From Myxococcales bacterium (GTDB lineage Bacteria; Myxococcota; Bradymonadia; UBA7976; UBA1532): a stretch of DNA of 18,972 nt. The translations under genes were made by a program, and so were the position numbers. The stretch's first letter is position 1, and each line of letters begins with the position of its first letter. Of the stretch, positions 13,731 to 18,972 are shown piece by piece. A model generated the notes under the pieces. It was not told where the DNA came from. It made no database searches and was given only the letters and a program-made list of their open reading frames with translations. The stretch is from the NCBI GenBank assembly GCA_020633515.1, contig JACKDM010000072.1, positions 1 to 18,972 on the forward strand, written 5' to 3'.

Positions 13731-14894
13731 GTGCCGGGCATGAGCGTCAAGATTCCGGCGGTCGAGGTCGACGAAGCGCAGGTGCGGGCCTTTCGGGCGC
13801 AGCGGGGGCACCTCTGGGGGCCGGGCGCGGCCGATCTGGCGGCGGCGGCGCGGGCGGTGGCGGGCATTCAAGCGCAGCAGGAGGCGCCGGCGCTGTGGAG
13901 CGTGGCGCAGCGCACGGCGGGGCGGCCGACGGCGGCGGCGGTGCGGGCCGCCTTGTACGAGGCGCGCACGCTGGTGCGGACCTGGGGGCAGCGCGACACG
14001 GTGCATGTCTACGATCCGGCGGACTGGCTCGACTTCGCGGCGGCCGATCCGGTGCTGCCGGCGAGCGCGCGGCGGGGGCCGCATCCGAGCGCGGATGATC
14101 TCGACGCGGCGCTCGCGGCGCTCGCGGCGCTCGACCGGCCGGTGACGCGGGCGGAGCTGGCGGCGGTGCACGCGCCGGCGGAGGTGGTGGCGCTGTTCGC
14201 GGAGCACGCGGCGGAGGGCGAGGCGCGGGCGAAGTTCGCGGCCTATCGGTTGATCTGGGCGCTGGCGCACCGGGGGGACGCCTGCTACGCGACGAAGGCG
14301 GGCAGCGAGCAGCGGTACGCGACGCGGGCGCACTGGCTGCCGGGGCTCGCGTGGCCGGCGGCGCTGCCGGAGGCGCACGGGGCGGCGGCGCGGCTGGTGC
14401 GGCGGTATCTGGCGGTGAACGGCCCGGCGAGCGCCAATGACGTGGCGCACTTCCTCGGGGGGCGGGTGAGCGCGGCGAAGGGCTGGCTCGGGGCGCTCGG
14501 GGATGAGCTCGCGCCGGTGCGCTGCGGGGGGCGGTCGCTGTGGGCGCTGGCGGCGGACGTCGAGGCGCTCCGAGCGGCGGAGGGCGAGCCGCCGGTGCGG
14601 TTGCTGCCGCGGTTCGACACGCTGCTGATGGCGCACGCCGACAAGGACTGGACGGTGCCGGTGGCGGCGGAGCGGGCGGCGGTGTGGGGGCGGGCGGCGC
14701 AGGTGGCGGCGACGGTGCTGGCCGGGGGGCGGGTGGTGGCGACGTGGCGGGAGACGCTGCGCGCGCGGCGGGTCGAGGTGGCGGTGCAGCCGCTCTCGGG
14801 CTGGCGCGCGGGGTTGCTCGGGGCGGTGCAGTCCGAGGCGGGCGCCTACGCGGCGCACCTCGGGGTGGGTGAGGCGGTGGTGAAGGTGGAGTGA
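13731..14894 (+). CDS. AlkZ/YcaQ-family winged-helix protein, putative DNA glycosylase
   Basis: 387 aa from GTG 13731; GAGG lies 4 nt upstream, while an ATG at 13740 would give 384 aa and is also plausible. The family (HTH_42, PF06224) is shown by VAGIQAQQEAPALWSVAQRT (43-62), LVRTWGQRDTVHV (81-93), a winged-helix stretch YLAVNGPASANDVAHFLG (226-243), LLPRFDTLLMAHADKDW (291-307) and VVATW (335-339). Known members include E. coli YcaQ and Streptomyces AlkZ, which unhook DNA interstrand crosslinks by base excision. AlkZ-type members have a Gln-x-Gln catalytic motif and YcaQ-type a Gln-x-Asp. Here Gln47-Ala48-Gln49 fits the AlkZ-like form, so a glycosylase acting on bulky alkylated bases or crosslinks is the likely role. 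No toxin-biosynthesis cluster is visible beside it. Like the AI-2E-family gene it favours G-ending codons. Its TGA and the rnhA TGA form TGAcTCA. Confidence 0.82.
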   Translation: MPGMSVKIPAVEVDEAQVRAFRAQRGHLWGPGAADLAAAARAVAGIQAQQEAPALWSVAQRTAGRPTAAAVRAALYEARTLVRTWGQRDTVHVYDPADWLDFAAADPVLPASARRGPHPSADDLDAALAALAALDRPVTRAELAAVHAPAEVVALFAEHAAEGEARAKFAAYRLIWALAHRGDACYATKAGSEQRYATRAHWLPGLAWPAALPEAHGAAARLVRRYLAVNGPASANDVAHFLGGRVSAAKGWLGALGDELAPVRCGGRSLWALAADVEALRAAEGEPPVRLLPRFDTLLMAHADKDWTVPVAAERAAVWGRAAQVAATVLAGGRVVATWRETLRARRVEVAVQPLSGWRAGLLGAVQSEAGAYAAHLGVGEAVVKVE

Positions 14895-14895
14895 C

Positions 14896-15366
14896 TCAGC
14901 GGCCGGGCATGCCGGCGCGGGCGAGGGCGTCGGCGCGCTCGTTGCCGGCGTTGCCGGCGTGGCCGCGGACCCAGCGCCACTCGATCGTGTGGCGCTTCGT
15001 CAGCGCGTCGAGCGCCTGCCAGAGATCGGCGTTCTTCACCTCGCCGCCGGTCTTGGTCTTCCAGCCGTTGCGCTTCCAGCCTTTGATCCAGCGGGTGATG
15101 CCGTCGCGCACATAGGTCGAGTCGGTCCACAGCCGCACCGGGACCGGGCGCCGCAGCGACTCGAGCGCGCGGATCGCGGCGAGCAGCTCCATGCGGTTGT
15201 TGGTGGTGTGGCGCTCGCCGCCGTTGAGGGTCTTCTCGTGCCCTCGCCAGCTCATCACGACGCCCCAGCCGCCGGGGCCGGGGTTGCCCGAGCAGGCGCC
15301 GTCGGTGAAGATCTCGACGACCGTCGGCGCGGCCTGGGGCTCAGAAGGCACCGCGGTACTCGTCAC
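14896..15366 (-). CDS. rnhA: Ribonuclease HI
   Basis: 156 aa, close to the usual length of bacterial RNase HI. It degrades the RNA strand of RNA-DNA hybrids in the cytoplasm, for example at R-loops and primers. All catalytic residues are visible: Asp22 in [17 protein letters not shown], Glu60 in [10 protein letters not shown], Asp82 in LWTDSTYV and Asp146 in GNERADALA, with His136 in the flexible RGHAGNAGN loop. The basic handle region [20 protein letters not shown] (93-112) is present, as in E. coli RNase HI. The start is taken as the GTG at 15366, which makes the gene overlap the 3' end of the upstream lipoprotein gene by 26 nt; a second in-frame GTG five codons later also lies in the overlap. 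The core domain begins about residue 16, so the first 15 residues are a dispensable-looking extension. Confidence 0.95.
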   Translation of the reverse strand: MTSTAVPSEPQAAPTVVEIFTDGACSGNPGPGGWGVVMSWRGHEKTLNGGERHTTNNRMELLAAIRALESLRRPVPVRLWTDSTYVRDGITRWIKGWKRNGWKTKTGGEVKNADLWQALDALTKRHTIEWRWVRGHAGNAGNERADALARAGMPGR

Positions 15367-16270
15367 AGCAGTTGGCCGCCACGCAGGGGTTGTCTTCGAG
15401 GCTCGCGTCGCACTCGTTCTCCTGGCTGCACCGATCGAGCGCCTCGATCCGCGGGCCGCAGTTCGGATCTTCGCGCATGGGGCGATAACACTCGTCGAGG
15501 CAGGTGATGCAGGGCTGCGGGTTGAACGGATCCATGCAGCTGTTCTGGAAGCAGCCGAGCGCGCACTCCTGGAAGGGCGGGATGAACGGGCAGCAGGGGC
15601 CGTCGCAGGTGTCGTTGGCGCACTGCGGCCCGGGGCTGATGCCGCCGCCGCCGCCGCCGCCCATGCCGCCCATGCCGCCGTCGTCCATGCACTGCGCGCT
15701 GCCGTCGGTGAGCACGATGGTGGCGGTGAACTCGCCGTCGAGGGTGCCGTCGGCGCCGTCGGTCATCACGTTGACGAGCGAGACGCCTTCGAAGCGGCCG
15801 GTGACGCGGGCGCCGGCCTCGTTGGGGCAGCCGCTGACGCGGATGCTGCCGCCGTCGCTCTCGAAGATCCCCATCGGGGTGGTGAAGGTGAGGTGGCCGG
15901 CGCCATCGAGCGCGCGGCCGGCCGGGTAGCTGCCGGGGATCGGGGCGGTGCCGGTGTCGACGGTGAAGTAGATGACGCCGCGCTCGGAGGCGAGGAAGAC
16001 GTCGAGGCGGCCCTCGTTGACGACCGCGTGGTACTGCCCTTCGACGCTCTGCTCGCTCTGCCCGTCGACGTCGCCGGCGGCGCTGCCGCCCTCGACGCGG
16101 GCGTCGACCTCGTTGGCAGGGCCGGACGGGGCGCCCATGTCGCCGCCGCCGCCGCCGCCGCTGCCGCCGCTGCCGCCGCCGCCGTCGCCGCCGCCGCCGC
16201 CGCCGACACAGCCGGTCGCGAACGCGGCGAGCAGGGCCGCGGCCAGGAACATCGTCGTCTTCGTCTGCAT
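15341..16270 (-). CDS. Gly-rich, Cys-rich lipoprotein of unknown function
   Basis: 309 aa, ATG at 16270 with GGGGAG 6-7 nt upstream; the longer open frame overlaps the PilT-like gene and is not used. The signal is [21 protein letters not shown] with lipobox and Cys21. It is followed by a flexible poly-Gly/Ser/Asp stretch (22-44), as a spacer from the membrane. Residues about 75-195 form a beta-rich domain with Cys148 and Cys194 that I cannot name; phrases such as [19 protein letters not shown] suggest a surface beta-sandwich. A second Gly run (199-210) leads to a C-terminal domain (about 215-309) with 16 cysteines, spaced CxxxxCxxxCC, CxxxCxxxxC, CxxC and ending CC. This is likely a disulfide-rich knot of extracellular type. 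Similar Cys-rich lipoproteins are common in myxobacteria-like genomes, mostly uncharacterised. The gene has its own promoter-like sequence and overlaps rnhA by 26 nt. Confidence 0.85.
   Translation of the reverse strand: MQTKTTMFLAAALLAAFATGCVGGGGGGDGGGGSGGSGGGGGGDMGAPSGPANEVDARVEGGSAAGDVDGQSEQSVEGQYHAVVNEGRLDVFLASERGVIYFTVDTGTAPIPGSYPAGRALDGAGHLTFTTPMGIFESDGGSIRVSGCPNEAGARVTGRFEGVSLVNVMTDGADGTLDGEFTATIVLTDGSAQCMDDGGMGGMGGGGGGGISPGPQCANDTCDGPCCPFIPPFQECALGCFQNSCMDPFNPQPCITCLDECYRPMREDPNCGPRIEALDRCSQENECDASLEDNPCVAANCCDEYRGAF
16136..16205 (-). repeat. Glycine-codon microsatellite
   Basis: A near-perfect run of GGC-type triplets (GCC on the plus strand), interrupted by Ser and Asp codons, encodes the poly-Gly spacer after the lipobox. 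A shorter similar run at about 15642-15676 encodes [13 protein letters not shown]. In-frame length change by slippage is possible. Confidence 0.8.
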
Positions 16271-16303
16271 GGTGGTCTCCCCGGACCGTGGTGGTGGTCG
16301 CGC

Positions 16304-16332
16304 TTGATAGGCGAGCGCGGCGCCGAATTCAA
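16304..16332 (-). promoter_or_regulatory. Sigma70-like promoter of the Cys-rich lipoprotein gene
   Basis: On the minus strand, TTGAAT (16332-16327) and TATCAA (16309-16304) are separated by exactly 17 bp. Expected transcription starts about 25-30 nt before the ATG at 16270. The -35 box overlaps the stop codon of the PilT-like gene, so the lipoprotein and rnhA can be transcribed independently of it. Matches to consensus are 5 of 6 (TTGAAT) and 4 of 6 (TATCAA). Confidence 0.5.
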
Positions 16333-17978
16333 CCGGTCGCGCCCTCGAGCGCCCGGCGGAAGAAGTTGGGGTCTCGCGCCGCGCGCGCGGCGGTCTCGGC
16401 GTCGAGCTCACCGGCGCGCACCAGCTCGGCGAGCGAGACGTCGAACGGCAACATGCCCTCGCGGCGCCCGCTGTTGATCGTCGTCGTGAACTGGTGGGTG
16501 CGCCGCTCGCGGATCATCGCCGCGATCGCGTAGTTGACCCGCACCAGCTCGATCGCCGGCACCCGCCGCCGCCCGTCGCCGGTGACGAGGAGCCGCTGCA
16601 CGAGCACCGCGCGCAGCACCTCGGCGAGCTGGAACCGGATCTGCGCCTGCTGGTGCTCGGGGAAGACGTCGACCATGCGGTCGATCGCCTGCTGCGCGCT
16701 GCCGCTGTGCAACGTCGAGAGCACGAGGTGGCCGGTCTCGGCGGCGGTGATCGCGGCGGCGATGGTGTCGAGGTCGCGCATCTCGCCGACGAAGATCACG
16801 TCGGGCGCCTCGCGGAGCGCGGCGCGCAGCCCGGCGGGGAAGGACTCGACGTGCACCCCGATCTCGCGCTGGTGGATGACGCTCATCCGGTCGCGGAACA
16901 GGTACTCGATCGGGTCTTCGAGGGTGATGACGTGGCGGCGGCGGGTGCGGTTGATGCGCTCGACGAGCGCGCAGAGCGTCGTCGACTTGCCGGCGCCGGT
17001 CGGGCCGGCGACGAGGACGAGGCCGTAGGGGAACTCGATGAGCTCGGCGACGGCGGCGGGGAGCCGCAGCGCGTCGAGGTCGGGGACCTGGTCCCACACC
17101 GGGCGGAAGGCGGCGGCGAGGCCGGTCATCGTGCGGAAGATATTGGCCCGGAAGCGGTGGCGGCCGCCCTCGCCGGCGAGCTCGATCGCGAGGTCGAGGC
17201 TGCCTTCGTCGTCGAGCCGCTGCCGCCGCGCCGGGGTGAGCTGCTCGCCGAGCGCGTCCTGGATGCGGCGCTCGTCGATGGTGATCCCGTCGACCTCGCG
17301 GTACTCGCCGACCTTGCGCACCCGCGGCGCGCGGCCGGTCGAGAGCACCAGATCGGCGGCGCGCTCGGCGATCATGGCGCGCAGCAGCCCGTGCACGTCG
17401 GCGGCGCGGCGGAAGCCGGCGAGCCACTCGGGGTCGTCGGGCGCCTCGGGCGCGGGCGCCTCGACGGTTGGCGGCGCGGGCGACGGCGCCGGCGGCAGCG
17501 TCCGTGACGGCCCGGTGGGTGACGACGGCGTCAGCGTCCGTGACGGCCCGGTCGACGGCCCGGACGGCAGCGTCCGTGACGGCCCGGTCGACGGCCCGGT
17601 CGACGGCCCGGACGGCAGCGTCCGCGACGGCCCCATGAGCGGACCCGCGGGCGGCCCGGCGGGCACGGCGTCGAGCGCCACCGGCCGGAACGCGACCGCC
17701 ATGCCCTCCGGCAGCCGGCGCACCCGGTAGTGGAACCGCCCGAGCCCGGCGACCGCGTGCTCGCCGTCGGCCTGCCCCCGCGCGACGAGCTGCGCGAGCT
17801 GATCGGCGCCGACGATCGCCTCCATCAGCGCCGCGACCGCCGCCGGCGCGAGCGCCGGGCCGGGCAGCGGGCTCGCCTCGCCGCGCGCGAACAAGAGCGG
17901 CGGCTGCCCCGGCCGGAACTGGAGCGAATCGGCGCGCGCGGTCACGCAGCGACGCAGCATCTCGTCGAGCTCGGACAC
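16329..17978 (-). CDS. PilT-like type IV pilus retraction ATPase with duplicated N-terminal domain
   Basis: 549 aa, GTG at 17978 behind a strong GGAGGGGGG site; typical PilT is about 345-375 aa. The C-terminal half is a canonical GspE/PilT ATPase: Walker A GPTGAGKS (325-332), Asp box ITLEDPIEYL (351-360), Walker B VIFVGEM with Glu399, and His box GHLVLSTLHSGSAQ (416-429). AIAAMIRE (484-491) corresponds to the AIRNLIRE motif of PilT retraction ATPases, followed by THQFTTTINSGRREGM. It therefore resembles retraction rather than assembly ATPases. Residues 194-294 form the usual PilT N-terminal domain (VHGLLRAMIAERAADLVLSTG ending AFRPV, split here). Residues 1-100 form a diverged second copy (LDEMLRRCVTARADSLQFRPG ending AFRPV, split here). 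The copies are joined by an approximately 90-residue Pro/Ser/Thr linker with four GPSRTL repeats. No other pilus gene lies in the window. It is probably a PilT paralogue for twitching motility or a related filament system. Confidence 0.92.
   Translation of the reverse strand: MSELDEMLRRCVTARADSLQFRPGQPPLLFARGEASPLPGPALAPAAVAALMEAIVGADQLAQLVARGQADGEHAVAGLGRFHYRVRRLPEGMAVAFRPVALDAVPAGPPAGPLMGPSRTLPSGPSTGPSTGPSRTLPSGPSTGPSRTLTPSSPTGPSRTLPPAPSPAPPTVEAPAPEAPDDPEWLAGFRRAADVHGLLRAMIAERAADLVLSTGRAPRVRKVGEYREVDGITIDERRIQDALGEQLTPARRQRLDDEGSLDLAIELAGEGGRHRFRANIFRTMTGLAAAFRPVWDQVPDLDALRLPAAVAELIEFPYGLVLVAGPTGAGKSTTLCALVERINRTRRRHVITLEDPIEYLFRDRMSVIHQREIGVHVESFPAGLRAALREAPDVIFVGEMRDLDTIAAAITAAETGHLVLSTLHSGSAQQAIDRMVDVFPEHQQAQIRFQLAEVLRAVLVQRLLVTGDGRRRVPAIELVRVNYAIAAMIRERRTHQFTTTINSGRREGMLPFDVSLAELVRAGELDAETAARAARDPNFFRRALEGATG
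17494..17634 (-). repeat. Degenerate tandem repeat encoding the GPSRTL linker
   Basis: Four copies of CAGCGTCCGYGACGGCCC (plus-strand reading, Y = T or C) with GGTCGACGGCCCGGAC-type fillers of variable number encode GPSRTLPSGPSTGPS repeats in the linker between the two N-terminal domains of the PilT-like protein. Unit length varies, as expected from slippage or unequal exchange. Confidence 0.8.
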
Positions 17979-18001
17979 GGTCCCCCCTCCCGTCGCGGTC
18001 G

Positions 18002-18007
18002 AGTGTA
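18002..18007 (-). promoter_or_regulatory. Possible -10 box of the PilT-like gene
   Basis: On the minus strand TACACT (4 of 6 to TATAAT) lies 23 nt before the GTG at 17978. No good -35 was found at 16-18 bp. The call rests on position and the local drop in GC only. Confidence 0.2.
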
Positions 18008-18058
18008 GCGCGAGGCGCCGCCGCGGTGTCTCGATGATTCGCCGCCCGCCGCGAACGC

Positions 18059-18066
18059 GCTATGGT
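18059..18066 (+). promoter_or_regulatory. GCTATGGT element upstream of the 18099 gene (putative -10)
   Basis: This is the same octamer as at 4115-4122, here 32 nt before the ATG at 18099. A weak TTCGCC lies 17 bp upstream of TATGGT. It lies in the 120-bp region between the divergent PilT-like and 18099 genes. Confidence 0.3.
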
Positions 18067-18098
18067 GCGCCTCCTGCCGAGCCCGCCGAGAGGAACCG

Positions 18099-18972
18099 AT
18101 GACCCGCTCCCCCTCCCCGGCGCCCGCCGCGCCGCCCGCCGCGCCGCCCGCGCGCCCCGCCGCGCCGCCGCCCCCGCCCGTCGACGACCTCGACGAGTCC
18201 ATCATCGAAGCCAGCCTCAGCTCCCTCGCCGAGCTCGACCCCGACGACCCCCCCGTCGACTTCCGCGCCTGGATGGACCGCCTCCCCAGCGCGCCCGACC
18301 CCGGCGGCCGCCTCGCCGAGCTCGAGCGCTACGCCGCCGACGCCCGCCTCGCCGTCGCCGCCGTCACCCACCTCGAAGAGCGCCTCGGCGAAGCCCTCAC
18401 CGGCGGCGCCGACGCCACCCTCCCGCTCATCTTCGCCATCTCCGCCGTCGCCCACCTCCGCATCGAAGCCGCCCGCCCCCAGCTCCGCGCGCTCTGCCGC
18501 CGCGCGCTCGACCGCCTCGACGTCCAGCGCGGCATCCCCGAGGCCGAAGAACACTTCGCGCTCGCCGCGCTCCGCGCCATCGACGACGCCAGCGTCCGCT
18601 TCGCCGCGATGGTCTCCTACGAGGAGTACCAGACCATCCTCACCAAGATCGCCGAGGGCATGGCCGAAGGCGGCGGCGTCGCCGAGCGGGTGCGCACCTT
18701 CTACCTCGAACGCTACCGCCAGCGACTCGGCGAGGCGCTCGCGCCCACCGCCGCCGAAGAGGTCGACACCGCCGCCCGCGAGGCGCTCGAGCTCGCCGCC
18801 CAGCAGCAGCTCCAGCGCGAGATCGAAGCCCTCCGCCGCGCCGCCGCCGAGCAACGCGCCGCCGAGCTGCGCGCCGAAGCCGAGCGCGACGCCCGCGCCG
18901 ACGCCGCCCGCATCGCCGCCGCCCACGTCGGCGCCCGCCTCGCCGAGCGCGCCTCGGTCGCCGAAGAGGCCG
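18099..18972 (+). CDS. Unrecognised Ala-rich, coiled-coil protein (partial, 3' end outside window)
   Basis: The frame is open from the ATG at 18099, with GAGAGGA 4 nt upstream, to the end of the window: 291 codons and no stop. Codon use strongly favours C-ending codons (GCC, CTC, GAC), like the kinase genes, which supports real coding. Residues 1-27 are an Ala/Pro tail (APPAAPPARPAAPPPPP). Residues 28-60 are acidic (DDLDESIIEASLSSLAELDP, then FRAWMDRLP). About 70-215 are predominantly helical, with phrases such as LERYAADARLAVAAVTHLEE and FAAMVSYEEYQTILTKIAEG. From about 216 a long Glu/Arg/Ala coiled coil begins (AQQQLQREIEALRRAAAEQR) and is still running at the window edge. No signal peptide, membrane helix or enzyme motif is visible. 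I do not recognise the family. It is divergent from the PilT-like gene, so the two may share regulation. Confidence 0.75.
   Translation, partial: MTRSPSPAPAAPPAAPPARPAAPPPPPVDDLDESIIEASLSSLAELDPDDPPVDFRAWMDRLPSAPDPGGRLAELERYAADARLAVAAVTHLEERLGEALTGGADATLPLIFAISAVAHLRIEAARPQLRALCRRALDRLDVQRGIPEAEEHFALAALRAIDDASVRFAAMVSYEEYQTILTKIAEGMAEGGGVAERVRTFYLERYRQRLGEALAPTAAEEVDTAAREALELAAQQQLQREIEALRRAAAEQRAAELRAEAERDARADAARIAAAHVGARLAERASVAEEA

Noticed and set aside
13695..14858. 387-residue minus-strand open frame opposite the AlkZ-like gene
   Set aside because: Arg/Pro-rich shadow; the plus strand carries the family motifs.
18060..18926. 288-residue minus-strand open frame near the window end
   Set aside because: Gly/Ala-rich shadow. 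The plus-strand frame from 18099 has a ribosome-binding site, C-ending codon use and a helical and coiled-coil translation, and runs off the window.

Overview
The window is very GC-rich DNA with densely packed genes, no tRNA or rRNA that I can see, and no recognisable insertion sequence, prophage or CRISPR array. The gene content suggests a Gram-negative, large-genome, myxobacterium-like organism (Myxococcota/'Deltaproteobacteria'). The signs are sensor-less hybrid histidine kinases, several lipoproteins with Asp/Gly/Cys-rich bodies, a thrombospondin-type-3 calcium-repeat lipoprotein, a collagen-like fibre-like protein, a DUF4157 (eCIS-core) protein and a PilT-type ATPase. The placement rests on these features alone; no marker gene is present.

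Layout. 1-448 (+) is the 3' end of a hybrid histidine kinase. 461-985 (-) is a rhodanese lipoprotein. 1121-4065 (+) is a two-gene unit: a complete hybrid kinase, then, 2 nt later, a membrane-anchored TPR protein. 4150-6573 (+) is an 807-residue DUF4157 protein with the LQRxxGNR motif and HExxH; the rest of its length is unassigned. 11453-6579 (-) is a tight three-gene operon: a collagen-like/fibre-like secreted protein, a TSP3-repeat lipoprotein 4 nt later, and a C39-like cysteine peptidase whose GTG start overlaps the preceding TGA by 4 nt. 11570-12688 (+) is an AI-2E-family membrane protein. 13670-12690 (-) is an M23 (LytM) metallopeptidase. 13731-14894 (+) is an AlkZ/YcaQ-family winged-helix protein with a QxQ motif. 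15366-14896 (-) is RNase HI. 16270-15341 (-) is a Gly-rich, Cys-rich lipoprotein. 17978-16329 (-) is a PilT-like ATPase with a duplicated N-terminal domain. 18099 to the window end (+) is a partial, unrecognised Ala-rich protein.

How the genes may work together. The kinase and TPR genes look like a signalling unit. The collagen-like/TSP3/C39 operon looks like a cell-surface module: a secreted fibre-like protein, a calcium-binding outer-membrane lipoprotein and a papain-fold protease. It runs convergently into the DUF4157 gene. These two neighbouring units, with the extreme 3' end of the TPR gene, share a striking DNA feature. The palindromic motif GATGSCATC (S = C or G) occurs 16 times exactly and 7 more times as ATGSCAT variants between 3955 and 10769, and I found none elsewhere in the window. 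In the TSP3 gene the Asp codon changes from GAC to GAT wherever this completes the motif, which suggests the DNA word itself is under selection or being spread.

The least explained items are this iterated palindrome, the DUF4157 protein's large unknown body, the duplicated N-domain of the PilT-like ATPase, and the opposite (G-ending versus C-ending) codon preference of two genes relative to their neighbours.
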